A DNA stretch of 64,000 nt, taken from positions 1 through 64,000 of the forward strand of contig CAMMLJ010000005.1 of the NCBI GenBank assembly GCA_946497695.1. Direction: 5' to 3'. Below the pieces are notes generated by a model, which was not told the DNA's origin, searched no databases, and saw only the letters and a program-made list of their open reading frames with translations. The translations under genes were made by a program, and so were the position numbers. The first letter of the stretch is position 1; the number at the start of each line of letters is the position of its first letter. Positions 16,888 through 27,540 of this stretch are shown here, piece by piece. Source of the DNA: an uncultured Clostridium sp. GTDB lineage: Bacteria > Bacillota > Clostridia > TANB77 > CAG-508.

Positions 16888-17640
16888 TTACTTATCAAAA
16901 TTTACTATTTTAGCGAATTCGTCAGCTTTTAAACTTGCTCCACCAACTAATCCACCATCAATGTCTGATGTTGTAAATAGTTCTTTTGCATTTCCTGACT
17001 TAACGCTTCCGCCATATTGTATTATAACCCTATCTGCTACTTCTTGTCCATAATTTTTTGCTATCTCTTTTCTAATTTCTTTTATAGAGTTGTTAGCATC
17101 TTCTGATGTTGCTGTTTTTCCTGTTCCTATAGCCCAAATTGGTTCATATGCTATTATTGTTCCTTCTACTTGTTCTTTAGAAAGTCCATCTAATGCTAAT
17201 CTTGTTTGTGTTGTTATTACATTAGTTGTTTCTCCAGCTTCTTTTTGTTCTAAAGTTTCTCCAACACATACTATTGGTTTTAAGCCATATTTATGTGCTG
17301 CTTTTACTTTTTTATTTACAGTCTCATCTGTTTCTGCAAAATATTGTCTTCTTTCTGAATGTCCTATAATAACATATTCTACACCAATTGATTTAAGCAT
17401 TGGTCCAGAAACTTCACCTGTATATGCTCCTTTTTCTTCAAAGTGCATATTTTGTGCTCCTATTTTTATATTTGTATTTTGTGCAGTTAAAATTGCATAA
17501 AATAAATCTGTATATGGAACACATAAAACAACTTCGTTTTCTGTGTCTTTTACTAGTTTTGCTAATTCGTCTACACATGATATTGCTTCATTTGGAAGCA
17601 TATTCATTTTCCAGTTACCAGCAATTACTTTTCTACGCAT
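16888..17640 (-). CDS. tpiA: Triosephosphate isomerase
   Basis: The 250-residue protein begins RRKVIAGNWKMN with the catalytic Lys, has His in IIGHSERRQYF and the catalytic glutamate in IIAYEPIWAIGTGK, and ends with QYGGSVKSGNAKEL and GGLVGGASL. It interconverts dihydroxyacetone phosphate and glyceraldehyde 3-phosphate. AGGAGG precedes the start, and the gene follows pgk by 23 bases. Confidence 0.97.
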   Translation of the reverse strand: MRRKVIAGNWKMNMLPNEAISCVDELAKLVKDTENEVVLCVPYTDLFYAILTAQNTNIKIGAQNMHFEEKGAYTGEVSGPMLKSIGVEYVIIGHSERRQYFAETDETVNKKVKAAHKYGLKPIVCVGETLEQKEAGETTNVITTQTRLALDGLSKEQVEGTIIAYEPIWAIGTGKTATSEDANNSIKEIRKEIAKNYGQEVADRVIIQYGGSVKSGNAKELFTTSDIDGGLVGGASLKADEFAKIVNFDK

Positions 17641-17663
17641 ATTTTATTCCTCCTAATATTAAA

Positions 17664-18848
17664 TTATTTATCCATTAAACATTCTATTCCTGGTAATTTC
17701 TTTCCTTCTATAAATTCTAGTGAAGCTCCTCCGCCTGTAGAAATATGTGTCATTTTATCAGAAAGTCCAGCTTTCTTTATAGCTGCGGCTGAATCTCCAC
17801 CACCGATTACTGTAACAGCATCGATTTCTGCTAAAGTATTAGCTATAGCATTTGTTCCTACAGCAAATTGATCAAATTCAAATAAACCTACTGGTCCATT
17901 CCATAATACTGTTGCTGCATTTTTTAATTCGTCTGTATACATTTTTATTGTTTCTGTACCAATATCGAATCCTTCCCATCCGTCTGGAATTTCTTTATAA
18001 CTTACTATTTTACTTTCTGTATCTTCTTTAAATTCTTTTCCTACTTTTGTATCTACTGGAAGCATGAATTTAACACCTTTTTCTTCTGCTTTCTTTAATA
18101 AGTTTTGTGCTAAATCTAATTTATCTTCTTCACAAATCGAATTTCCTACTGTATATCCCATTGATCTGAAGAATGTGTATGCCATTGCTCCACCAATCAT
18201 TAATGTATCTACTTTTTCTAATAAACTGTCAATTACACCTATTTTATCAGAAACTTTCTTTCCTCCTAAAATAGCTACAAATGGTCTTTTTGGATTGTTT
18301 ATTGCATCTCCTAAGAATTTTAATTCTTTTTCAATTAAGAATCCGCTTACTGCTGGTAAATAATCAGCTATTCCTGCTGTTGAAGCATGTGCTCTGTGAG
18401 CTGTACCAAATGCATCATTTACAAATACTTCTGCCATATCTGCAAATTTCTTAGCTAATTCTGGATCATTCTTTTCTTCACCTGATTCAAATCTTACATT
18501 TTCTAGTAACATTACTTCACCTAGTTTTAATTCTTTAGCTAATTTTTGAGCATCTTCACCAACTACATCTTTTGCAAGTTTTACTTCTTGTCCTAATAAT
18601 TTTGATAATTCTTTTGCAACTGGTGCTAAAGACATTTCTGGAACAACTTGTCCCTTTGGTCTTCCTAAATGAGAACATAAGATTACTGCACAATTTTGTT
18701 CTAATAAATATTTAATTGTTGGTAATGCTGCAACAATTCTTGTGTTGTCTCTTATTGTTCCATCTTCTAATAATGGTACATTAAAATCACATCTTTCGAT
18801 TACTTTTTTTCCTTTTAAGTCAATATCTTTAACTGTTTTTTTACTCAT
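17664..18848 (-). CDS. pgk: Phosphoglycerate kinase
   Basis: From the ATG at 18848 the protein has 394 residues, the usual length. It shows [53 protein letters not shown] and the C-terminal ATP loop GGGDSAAAI plus [18 protein letters not shown]. The start is chosen because AGGAGTG lies at the right distance; a longer frame to 18899 reads non-conserved residues. It makes ATP from 1,3-bisphosphoglycerate. Two hairpin repeats and a long inverted repeat lie upstream, between it and gap. Confidence 0.97.
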   Translation of the reverse strand: MSKKTVKDIDLKGKKVIERCDFNVPLLEDGTIRDNTRIVAALPTIKYLLEQNCAVILCSHLGRPKGQVVPEMSLAPVAKELSKLLGQEVKLAKDVVGEDAQKLAKELKLGEVMLLENVRFESGEEKNDPELAKKFADMAEVFVNDAFGTAHRAHASTAGIADYLPAVSGFLIEKELKFLGDAINNPKRPFVAILGGKKVSDKIGVIDSLLEKVDTLMIGGAMAYTFFRSMGYTVGNSICEEDKLDLAQNLLKKAEEKGVKFMLPVDTKVGKEFKEDTESKIVSYKEIPDGWEGFDIGTETIKMYTDELKNAATVLWNGPVGLFEFDQFAVGTNAIANTLAEIDAVTVIGGGDSAAAIKKAGLSDKMTHISTGGGASLEFIEGKKLPGIECLMDK

Positions 18849-18895
18849 AAAAAATTCACTCCTTTTATTTAATAAAACTTTTATGACAAGCACAT

Positions 18896-18992
18896 GCATA
18901 TATTCCGCTTTACCAAATCAAAAATTTGGATAGTGGATTAACTTACGCATATATCCCACTCTACCAAATCAAAGATTTGGGCAGTGGATTAA
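18896..18992. repeat. Two tandem hairpin repeats between gap and pgk
   Basis: Two copies (18896-18942 and 18947-18992) repeat with a 51-base period. Each has an outer stem CCxCT/AGTGG and an inner stem CCAAAT(C)/(G)ATTTGG. The copies differ at stem positions, but pairing is kept by G-T wobble or compensating change, so structure appears selected. The function is unknown: an RNA processing or stability element between gap and pgk, an operator, or a small dispersed palindrome. Confidence 0.7.
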
Positions 18993-19046
18993 TTGTAAAG
19001 GTTGCATATATGTCTTTTTTAGGCACATATGTAACCTTTACAATTA
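18991..19046. terminator. Long inverted repeat downstream of the paired repeats
   Basis: AATTGTAAAGGTTGCATATATGT is mirrored (with one change) on the other side of an 11-base loop, forming a stem of over 20 pairs. No clear T run follows on the minus strand, so a structural or processing role is as likely as termination. Confidence 0.5.
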
Positions 19047-19074
19047 CAATATCTTGCCCATAATATATTAGACT

Positions 19075-19110
19075 TTTAGAGGTTACTTTAAAAAGCAACC
19101 TCTAACAAAT
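19075..19110 (-). terminator. Hairpin after gap
   Basis: On the minus strand TTAGAGGTT pairs with AACCTCTAA around a TTTTTAAA-containing loop a few bases after the gap stop codon. The T tail is weak, so readthrough to pgk is plausible. Confidence 0.5.
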
Positions 19111-19119
19111 CTTAATTAA

Positions 19120-20193
<1,074 letters not shown>

Positions 20194-20210
20194 TCATAGT
20201 CATTCTATAA

Positions 20211-20240
20211 CAAAAAAGAATACTTTTCAAGTATTCTTTC
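20211..20240 (-). terminator. Terminator of the ylmH-like gene
   Basis: AAAGAATACTT and AAGTATTCTTT form a perfect 11-bp stem with a three-base loop, followed on the minus strand by TTTTTTG. It closes the dxs-ylmH-like unit. Confidence 0.88.
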
Positions 20241-20255
20241 TCAATTCTTTACATT

Positions 20256-21056
20256 TTATACATATTTTTCTATTTTCAATATATACCTACCCTTTTGAGT
20301 ACTACCTACAATTTCGGTAATTTTAAATCTTCCTTTACCTCTAATTGATATTAAATCACCTTCATTTAGTAATTTTGTTTGTTTTATTTCATTTTTAAAA
20401 TTTACAAATACCCTCTCTTGATTTATTAGTTCTTTAGCTTGCATTCTAGAAGTCTTAGCAAGTTCAGCTATTATATTATCTAATCTTAATGCAGAAACAA
20501 TTATATTATATTCTTTTGTTTTTATTTCTACTTTTTCTAATTCATTAATTTGTATCTCTGTTATGTCTGCTTTTCTTAACCTTGTTAGTTCTCTTAAATT
20601 AGTTAATAAGTATTTAACTATCTCTGGCATTACAATTATATCTGCTCCACTTTCCTTAACTAAGATATCACCAACCTTTTCTCGTACAACTCCTAATTTC
20701 ATTATCATACCTAAATAATTTTTATGCGTATATGCACTATATAATTCATTAGATAAACTTATTCTTATTGCACATAATCTATTCATATATTTTTTATCTT
20801 CTATAATAAATTTAAACTTATCTGGATAAAATACTATAATTTTTCTTTCTGCTTCTTCATATCCACCAAAGAAAATATAATTATTAAATTTCGCTTTATT
20901 TAAAATTTCTGTACATATTCTTATTTGATATCCATCTAAGAAATCTGTATTTGTTATTTTGTTTTTTTGTTTCGCTTCTTCCAGCTTATCCATCATTTTC
21001 GAAATAAGTATTTGTTCTTCTTTATTATGTCCCTCTAATAATTCTTTTTTATTCAT
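20256..21056 (-). CDS. YlmH-like S4-domain RNA-binding protein
   Basis: The 266-residue protein has an N-terminal YlmH domain (FLDGYQIRICTEIL ... IIFFGGYEEAERKI-like segment) and a C-terminal S4 domain (about 185-245: LRLDNIIAELAKTSRMQAKELINQERVFVNF ... GDLISIRGKGRF). YlmH proteins bind ribosomal RNA or stalled 50S particles and help rescue ribosomes. In many Firmicutes ylmH sits in the division cluster near ftsZ; here it overlaps dxs by eight bases instead. Confidence 0.88.
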   Translation of the reverse strand: MNKKELLEGHNKEEQILISKMMDKLEEAKQKNKITNTDFLDGYQIRICTEILNKAKFNNYIFFGGYEEAERKIIVFYPDKFKFIIEDKKYMNRLCAIRISLSNELYSAYTHKNYLGMIMKLGVVREKVGDILVKESGADIIVMPEIVKYLLTNLRELTRLRKADITEIQINELEKVEIKTKEYNIIVSALRLDNIIAELAKTSRMQAKELINQERVFVNFKNEIKQTKLLNEGDLISIRGKGRFKITEIVGSTQKGRYILKIEKYV

Positions 21057-22911
21057 AATTACTCCATTTTCTAATCATATCTAAAATACTTTCTATATCT
21101 AACTTATATTCCTTCTCTATTTCATCTACTGTACCTTGCTTTATAAATTCATCTGGATATCCTAGCATTCTTAATTCATTAGTTTTATTATATTTCTTTA
21201 GTACCTCTAATACAGTACTTCCTAAGCCATCTTTTACAATATTGTCCTCAATTGTTATTACTTTCGAAGTTCCTATCCATTTAACAATATTTTCTTCGTC
21301 TAAAGGTTTTAAAAATCTTGCATTTATTACCCCAGCTTCTATGCCTTCTTTTTTTAGAATGTTCGAAATTTCGTATGCTCTTTGAACCATCTTGCCTAGT
21401 GCAATTATAGTATAATCCTTTCCATCTGCTAATTTTTCAGCTTTACCTAGCTTAATTTTTTCTTCTTTATCTATCTTTATATTTTCTTCTCCACCACGTG
21501 GATATCTTATATAAATTGGCCCATCGTAGTCTATAGCAAATTCTAGCATATCTTCTAATTCATTAAAGTTTTTTGGAGCCATAATAACCAAATTTGGAAC
21601 AATATTAAAAAATGATAAATCTAAAATTCCTTGATGTGTTTCGCCATCTGCACCTACAATTCCAGCTCTATCTGAACATAAAACCACATGTAAATTTTGC
21701 ATACATACATCATGAATAACTTGATCATATCCACGTTGATAAAACGATGCATATATTGGAACAACAGGAATAATTCCGTTTGTTGCCATACCTGCAGCCA
21801 TTCCTATTGCATGACCTTCTGCTATTCCAACATCAAAAAATCTATCTGTAAATTTTTCTGCAAAATCTTTTAAACCTGTTCCATCTTTCATAGATGCGGT
21901 TATAGCTACAATTTTTTTATTTTTCTCTGCCAAGCTTACTAATTTATCACCAAAAACCTTTGAATAATCTTTAGACTTAGCTTTTTTAGATTCTCCTGTT
22001 TCTAAATCAAATGGTCCTGTTGAATGAAATTTATCCGGATTCTTTTCGGCTGGTTCATATCCTTTTCCTTTTTTAGTAATAACATGAATTAGTTTAGGTC
22101 CATCAATATTTTTAGCAATTTTTAAAATATTTTCTAATTTTTCTATATTATGTCCATCAACTGGTCCTAAGTATGTATATCCCATATCTTCGAAAAACAT
22201 ATTTGATATAAAAATCTTTTTTATACTATATTTTAAATCTTGTACTAGTTTTATTATTTTATTACCAAGCCAAGGAATTTTTGAAACACATTTTTTTATT
22301 ACATTATTAGATTTTTTATAAAACCTTTTGCTTCTTATTTTACTTAAGAAGTTTGATATTCCTCCAACATTTTTAGAAATACTCATTTCATTATCATTTA
22401 AGATAATTATGAAATTTGTCTTAGAACTTCCCCCGTCATTTAACGCTTCTAATGCCATTCCACCTGTTAAAGCTCCATCTCCTATAACTGCAACAATTTG
22501 ATAATTTTCTTTTTTTATATCTCTTGCTCTTGCCATTCCTATTGCAGCAGAAATAGATGTACTACTATGTCCAGTATTAAATGTATCATATTCTGACTCT
22601 TCTCTTTTTGGGAACCCAGCTATTCCATTCTTTTTTCTTAAAGAATTCATTTTATCTTTTCTACCTGTAAGAATTTTATGAACATATGTCTGATGTCCTA
22701 CATCCCAAAGTATTTTATCTTTAGGTGCATTAAACACAGAATGTAGTGCTATTGTAAGTTCTACAACTCCTAAATTTGAAGCTAAATGGCCACCATTATT
22801 AGCTACAACATTTAGTATTTCTTTTCTTATATCTGCTGATAACTCTTCTTTTTCTTTTATATTAAGTTTTTTTAAATCCCCTGGTAAATTTATATTTTCG
22901 ATTTCACTCAT
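21049..22911 (-). CDS. dxs: 1-Deoxy-D-xylulose-5-phosphate synthase
   Basis: The 620-residue protein contains the thiamine diphosphate motif GDGALTGGMALEALND, LNDNEMSISKNVGG, the transketolase region HQGILDLSFFNIVPNL and DRAGIVGADGETHQG. It joins pyruvate and glyceraldehyde 3-phosphate as the first step of the methylerythritol phosphate route to isoprenoids, which feeds UppS (about 43 kb). It is divergent from tsaE with 138 bases between. Confidence 0.97.
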   Translation of the reverse strand: MSEIENINLPGDLKKLNIKEKEELSADIRKEILNVVANNGGHLASNLGVVELTIALHSVFNAPKDKILWDVGHQTYVHKILTGRKDKMNSLRKKNGIAGFPKREESEYDTFNTGHSSTSISAAIGMARARDIKKENYQIVAVIGDGALTGGMALEALNDGGSSKTNFIIILNDNEMSISKNVGGISNFLSKIRSKRFYKKSNNVIKKCVSKIPWLGNKIIKLVQDLKYSIKKIFISNMFFEDMGYTYLGPVDGHNIEKLENILKIAKNIDGPKLIHVITKKGKGYEPAEKNPDKFHSTGPFDLETGESKKAKSKDYSKVFGDKLVSLAEKNKKIVAITASMKDGTGLKDFAEKFTDRFFDVGIAEGHAIGMAAGMATNGIIPVVPIYASFYQRGYDQVIHDVCMQNLHVVLCSDRAGIVGADGETHQGILDLSFFNIVPNLVIMAPKNFNELEDMLEFAIDYDGPIYIRYPRGGEENIKIDKEEKIKLGKAEKLADGKDYTIIALGKMVQRAYEISNILKKEGIEAGVINARFLKPLDEENIVKWIGTSKVITIEDNIVKDGLGSTVLEVLKKYNKTNELRMLGYPDEFIKQGTVDEIEKEYKLDIESILDMIRKWSNYE

Positions 22912-22998
22912 AATTTTCTCCTAGTTTCTATTATTTTGCAGTATAAATATAGTATCATATTTTTCTACAAATTTCCATATAATTAGCCTCTGATTTTC

Positions 22999-23038
22999 TT
23001 TACAAATGTTTTTGCTTCTTATATAATTAAGAAGCAAA
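22999..23038 (+). promoter_or_regulatory. tsaE operon promoter with palindrome centred on the -10 box
   Basis: TTTACA (22999-23004) and TATAAT (23022-23027) are 17 bases apart. TTTGCTTCTTA (23011-23021) and TAAGAAGCAAA (23028-23038) form perfect 11-base arms whose spacer is exactly the -10 hexamer. The start codon follows at 23050 after GGAG. This could be an operator. Confidence 0.7.
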
Positions 23039-23049
23039 GGAGAAAAAAT

Positions 23050-23496
23050 ATGACAAAATTTATTTCACATTCTGAAGAAGAAACAAAGAAATTAGCTCAA
23101 AAAATCGCTTCTAATTCAAAAAAAGGAGATATCATAGTTTTATGTGGCGAACTTGGTTCTGGAAAAACTAAATTTACAGAGGGTTTTTTAGAATATTTTA
23201 ATTTACAAGACGAATTATCAAGTCCTACTTTTACTATTGTAAATGAATATGATACTCCCGATTTTCCAATATACCATTTTGATGTTTATAGATTAGAAGA
23301 TATAGATGAATTTTATGCAATTGGTGGAGATGAATATTTTCAAGCTGGTATTTGCATAATCGAATGGGGCGAAAAAATAGAGGAAATTTTGCCTGAATCT
23401 TATTTAAAAATTTCTTTTTCGAGAGATTTTAAAGATTCTGACATTCGTATTTTAACTATGGAATGTTTTGGCGAATATAAATTAAAGGAAGTGTAA
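23050..23496 (+). CDS. tsaE: tRNA threonylcarbamoyladenosine biosynthesis ATPase TsaE
   Basis: The 148-residue protein has the Walker A GELGSGKTKFTEGF (about 38-50), SSPTFTIVNEY, FDVYRLED and CIIEWGEKI, all TsaE hallmarks. It is the ATPase of the TsaB-TsaD-TsaE complex that makes t6A37 in ANN-decoding tRNAs. tsaB follows after two bases and rimI after that, the usual order. No tsaD is in the window. Confidence 0.95.
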   Translation: MTKFISHSEEETKKLAQKIASNSKKGDIIVLCGELGSGKTKFTEGFLEYFNLQDELSSPTFTIVNEYDTPDFPIYHFDVYRLEDIDEFYAIGGDEYFQAGICIIEWGEKIEEILPESYLKISFSRDFKDSDIRILTMECFGEYKLKEV

Positions 23497-23498
23497 AA

Positions 23499-24209
23499 AT
23501 GAAAACATTAAGTATTGACACATCTAGCAATATTTGTAGCCTTGCGATTTTAGATGATAACAAAATAATATACGAAGACTATATAGCTGATAAATTAACT
23601 CATTCTGAAAACTTAATGCCAATGATAAAAAAAGCCTTTGACAATTTAACAATCAATTTAGATGATATAGATTTATTTACATGTTCTAAAGGTCCTGGCT
23701 CTTTTACTGGAATTAGAATTGGAGTTGCTACAATATGTGCTTTTAGAGATTACTATAATAAAAAAGCTATTGGTATTTCTTCTTTAGAAGGTTTAGCATA
23801 TAATATTGTACCAAAAGAAAACTCTTTGGTTTGTTCTATAATAGATGCAAAAAATAATAATGTATATGCAGGATTATTCAAATATGAAGATAGTCATTAT
23901 TCTTTAATAGATAAATATATATCTGATAATATTAATAACACATTAGATAGTTTAAATCATTATTCTAATAATGAAATTATATTTGTAGGTTCTGGAGCTA
24001 TAACCTATTCTGCACAAATTAAAGACTCTTTTAAAAATTGTTTAATAGCAGAAGGAAATACTAACAATTCTTCTGCAAGTGGAGTAGCTAAAGCTGCAAT
24101 CTATAAATATTTTAATTGTACTTCTAAGGAAGATTTAGCTCTTTCCCCACTATATTTAAAAAAATCAAGTGCGGAAATCGAATTAGAAAAAAAATTAAAT
24201 AAAGGATAA
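23499..24209 (+). CDS. tsaB: tRNA threonylcarbamoyladenosine biosynthesis protein TsaB
   Basis: The 236-residue protein starts LSIDTSSNICSLAIL and has the motif CSKGPGSFTGIRIGVATICAF, typical of TsaB, an inactive paralogue of TsaD that scaffolds the t6A complex. It lies between tsaE and rimI in one operon, with GGAAGTG before the start. Confidence 0.95.
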   Translation: MKTLSIDTSSNICSLAILDDNKIIYEDYIADKLTHSENLMPMIKKAFDNLTINLDDIDLFTCSKGPGSFTGIRIGVATICAFRDYYNKKAIGISSLEGLAYNIVPKENSLVCSIIDAKNNNVYAGLFKYEDSHYSLIDKYISDNINNTLDSLNHYSNNEIIFVGSGAITYSAQIKDSFKNCLIAEGNTNNSSASGVAKAAIYKYFNCTSKEDLALSPLYLKKSSAEIELEKKLNKG

Positions 24210-24214
24210 TCACT

Positions 24215-24652
24215 ATGAGTTTAGAAATATATAATATGACAGATTATGACTTATCTTTACTAAAAGATATATTAATAGATGATTTTGACGATTTTTGGAC
24301 ATATGATATCTTACAAGAAGAACTTAATAATCCTAATTCAGAATATTTTGTAGCCAAATTGGAAAATAATATTTTAGGTTTTGCAGGAATTTGGAAATCT
24401 GTAGACGATGTACATATTACAGATATAGTTGTAAAAAAATCTAACAGACAAAATGGTATTGGTAGTAAATTATTGGAGAAACTAATACAAACTGCAAAGA
24501 TGCAGAACTTTAAATCAATTACTTTGGAAGTAAATGAACACAATCTGCCTGCAATAAATTTGTATTTAAAATATGGTTTTAAAAATGTTGGCTTCAGAAA
24601 AAAATATTATGGCAATAAAGATAATGCAATTATTATGACAAAAGAATTATAA
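24215..24652 (+). CDS. rimI: Ribosomal protein S18 alanine N-acetyltransferase
   Basis: The 145-residue GNAT enzyme has the acetyl-CoA loop KKSNRQNGIGSKLLEKLI (RxxGxG type) and LEVNEHNLPAINLYLKYGFKNVGFRKKYY, the RimI signature. It acetylates the N-terminal alanine of ribosomal protein S18. It follows tsaB by five bases. Confidence 0.93.
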   Translation: MSLEIYNMTDYDLSLLKDILIDDFDDFWTYDILQEELNNPNSEYFVAKLENNILGFAGIWKSVDDVHITDIVVKKSNRQNGIGSKLLEKLIQTAKMQNFKSITLEVNEHNLPAINLYLKYGFKNVGFRKKYYGNKDNAIIMTKEL

Positions 24653-24671
24653 AGAAAGAAGGAAAAAACAA

Positions 24672-27050
24672 ATGAAAAAAAACGAATTAAATTACAAAGA
24701 TTTAAGAGTAATGTGTAATCCAAATATTTTTGATTTTGAAACAACAGAAAATTTAGAGCCTATTACTTCTGGAATTGGTCAAGAACGTGGTATTAAATCA
24801 TTAGAATTTGGTCTTAATGTAAATGTTAAAGGATATAATATCTATCTTGAAGGTCCTAGTGGTGTTGGTAAAACTATGTATACAAAAAATTATTTGGATA
24901 CAATTGCTAAAAAGAAAAAAGTTCCAAATGATTGGTGTTATATATATAATTTTGATAGACCAAATGAACCAATTGCTGTTTCTCTTCCTGCTGGACAAGG
25001 AAAAGAATTTAAAAACACTATGGATTCTTTTATTAAAGATATAAAAGTTGATATAAAAAATACTTTTAATAATGAAGATTTCGAAAAAGAAAAAACCTTA
25101 ATTAGACAAGAATTCGAAGAAAAAAGAAATATTTTAATGGAAAATTTAAATAAAAAAGCAATGGAACATGGTTTTTTTGTAAAAAGTGCTCAAAATGGTA
25201 TTTACATGATGCCTGTATTAAATGGTAAAACAATAGAAGAAGAAGAATTTGATAAATTAGATGAAAGTATAAAAAAAGAATTCGAAGATAAATCTGGAAT
25301 TGTACAACAACAAATAATAGAAGCAATCAGTGAAATTAAAGCAATTGAAAAAGAATCTGATAAAAAAATAGAAGAATGGCAGTCTAACATTGCCCTACTT
25401 ACTATAAATGTTCATATAAATAATGTAAAATCTAAATTTAAAAGAAATAAAAAAATCACAAAATTTTTAAATGATGTAAAAACAGATATTTTAAAAAATA
25501 TTTCTGCATTTACATCAGAACCTACAAATAATCACCCTCAAAATGGACCAAGAATGGATCCACCTGCCCCATGGCTAAATTATAGAGTAAATTTATTTAT
25601 AGATAATAGCAATTTAGAGGGTGCACCAGTTATAATGGATTCTAATACTTCTTATCCAAATTTATTTGGAAGACTTGAATACGAAAATTACTATGGTGCT
25701 TTAAAAACTGATCATACTATGTTAAAACCTGGTTTACTTCACATGGCAAACGGTGGATATATTATGTTCCAAGCAGATGATATCATACAAAATAGCCTAT
25801 GCTATGAATCATTAAAAAAAGCACTAAAGGTAAAAGAACTAAATATAGAAAATGCTTCTGAACAACATTCTTCTATGGTAATGATTTCTTTAAAACCTGA
25901 GCCAATTCCTTTAGATTTAAAGGTTATTATAATTGGTAATAGCAATATTTATCATACTCTACTTGCTGTGGATAATGATTTTAGAAAACTATTTAAAATA
26001 AAAGTCGAATTTGAAGATGATGCTCCTCGTAATTCTGAAAACATGGTAAAACTTGCTAGATTTGCACATGGTTTCTGTGAAAAAGAAGGTCTTCCTCAGT
26101 TAGACAGATCTGGAGTTGCAAGTTTAGTTGACTATGCTACTGTTCTTGCAAACGATAAAGAAAAAATTTCGACAAAATTTAATGATTTATCAGAAATAAT
26201 AGGTGAAGCAGCAACTTGGGCAAAACTTAGTCGTTCTAAATTAATTACTGACAAATTCATTCATAAAGCTTTAAAAGAACGAATTGAACGTGTGAAAAAA
26301 TATGATGCTCACTATTCAGAAATGATAAAAGAAAATACTTTGTTAATTGATACTAACGGTTATAAAGTCGGACAAATAAATGGACTTACCGTTTTAACAA
26401 TAGGTGATTATTCTTTTGGAAAACCTACAAAAATAACTGCAAATACTTATGCTGGAAAGCAAGGAATTGTTAATATAGAACGTGAAGTTGACCTTTCTGG
26501 TTCATCTCATTCTAAAGGTGTATTAATACTTACAGGTTATTTAGGACAAAAATTTGCACAAGATTTCCCTCTTGCTTTAACTGCAAGTATCTGTTTTGAA
26601 CAATTATATAATGGTGTTGATGGAGATAGTGCTTCTAGTACAGAGCTATATGCTCTACTTTCTAGTTTGTCTGAAATACCAATAAATCAATCTTTTGCAG
26701 TTACAGGTTCTGTAAATCAAAAAGGTGAAATACAACCTATTGGTGGTGTTAATGAAAAAATCGAAGGATTTTTCCAAATATGTAAAGATAGAGGTTTAGA
26801 TGGTAGTCATAGTGTTATAATTCCTATTCAAAATGTACGAAATCTTCATTTAGATGATGAAGTTGTAGAGGCTGTAAAAAATAACTTATTCCATATTTAT
26901 GCAATTTCTACAATTGATGAAGGTATCGAATTATTAACAGGCGTACCTGCTGGAACTAAAGATAAAAATGGAAAGTTCCCTTCTGGAACAATTAATTATC
27001 TAGTTTATGAAAAATTAAAAAAATATTCTGGATTAGAAAATAAAAAATAA
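24672..27050 (+). CDS. Lon-like ATP-dependent protease (AAA plus Lon C domain)
   Basis: The 792-residue protein has an AAA domain with GPSGVGKT (61-68), a helical insertion rich in charged residues (about 125-260), and a Lon protease domain at the C-terminus. The catalytic dyad is Ser653 in GDSAS and Lys696 in GGVNEKIEG. The AAA_32-type architecture without the usual Lon N domain matches the LonB-like branch common in Clostridia. It degrades proteins in the cytosol. It follows rimI by 19 bases and ends at a strong terminator. Confidence 0.92.
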   Translation: MKKNELNYKDLRVMCNPNIFDFETTENLEPITSGIGQERGIKSLEFGLNVNVKGYNIYLEGPSGVGKTMYTKNYLDTIAKKKKVPNDWCYIYNFDRPNEPIAVSLPAGQGKEFKNTMDSFIKDIKVDIKNTFNNEDFEKEKTLIRQEFEEKRNILMENLNKKAMEHGFFVKSAQNGIYMMPVLNGKTIEEEEFDKLDESIKKEFEDKSGIVQQQIIEAISEIKAIEKESDKKIEEWQSNIALLTINVHINNVKSKFKRNKKITKFLNDVKTDILKNISAFTSEPTNNHPQNGPRMDPPAPWLNYRVNLFIDNSNLEGAPVIMDSNTSYPNLFGRLEYENYYGALKTDHTMLKPGLLHMANGGYIMFQADDIIQNSLCYESLKKALKVKELNIENASEQHSSMVMISLKPEPIPLDLKVIIIGNSNIYHTLLAVDNDFRKLFKIKVEFEDDAPRNSENMVKLARFAHGFCEKEGLPQLDRSGVASLVDYATVLANDKEKISTKFNDLSEIIGEAATWAKLSRSKLITDKFIHKALKERIERVKKYDAHYSEMIKENTLLIDTNGYKVGQINGLTVLTIGDYSFGKPTKITANTYAGKQGIVNIEREVDLSGSSHSKGVLILTGYLGQKFAQDFPLALTASICFEQLYNGVDGDSASSTELYALLSSLSEIPINQSFAVTGSVNQKGEIQPIGGVNEKIEGFFQICKDRGLDGSHSVIIPIQNVRNLHLDDEVVEAVKNNLFHIYAISTIDEGIELLTGVPAGTKDKNGKFPSGTINYLVYEKLKKYSGLENKK

Positions 27051-27056
27051 ATATTA

Positions 27057-27086
27057 AAAACACTTGATAAAATTATCAAGTGTTTT
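27057..27086. terminator. Bidirectional terminator after the Lon-like gene
   Basis: AAACACTTGATAA and TTATCAAGTGTTT form a 13-bp stem flanked by A and T runs, so it can serve both the Lon-like gene and the convergent 154-aa gene. The TGA stop of the latter lies inside the stem. Confidence 0.9.
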
Positions 27087-27540
27087 TCTTATGAAATATC
27101 TTATTTATAAATTTTATAATTTTTTGAATAAAGCTTTCTTTTTTTATTTGTACTGGTAAATTTTGAGCTTGTTCTTGCTCTACTGTCAGCTTTTTTTCTC
27201 TATCCTTAAATATTTTTTCTGGGTTATATTTCTCTTTTATCTCTTCCCCATATATTTTCTCATTTTCATCATAGATTTGTTCTAATTCTTTTTTCTCTTC
27301 TTCATTTTCACATAAATATTTTAAGTAAATTATTGCAATTAAATTCCATGTATCTTCTTGTAAATTTTGTTTTTCAAGAGGAATGTCTAATGACAATTTT
27401 TTAGCAGTATCTTTATCTTTTTCCTCTTTAAAATACTTTATAAGATTATTCGGAATTTTCTCTTTCTCTGCTTTTGGCAACAATTCTATAAAACTATCTA
27501 TTTCTGCATATGCAATTCTCGTGCTTTTAGTTATCACCAT
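27076..27540 (-). CDS. Hypothetical protein, 154 aa, partner of the zincin-motif protein
   Basis: I do not recognise this family. The protein is mostly helical and acidic (ENEEEKKELEQIYDENEKIYGEEIKEKY) with a basic, aromatic C-terminal tail (FIQKIIKFINKIFHKKNT) that could be an amphipathic membrane-contact helix. There is no signal peptide. Its start overlaps the end of the 768-aa gene by 14 bases, so translation is probably coupled and the two likely work together. Confidence 0.7.
   Translation of the reverse strand: MVITKSTRIAYAEIDSFIELLPKAEKEKIPNNLIKYFKEEKDKDTAKKLSLDIPLEKQNLQEDTWNLIAIIYLKYLCENEEEKKELEQIYDENEKIYGEEIKEKYNPEKIFKDREKKLTVEQEQAQNLPVQIKKESFIQKIIKFINKIFHKKNT

Noticed and set aside
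18896..18992. Possible CRISPR array
   Set aside because: Only two copies exist, without a proper spacer between them, and each copy is itself a hairpin with compensating changes. No cas genes are present.
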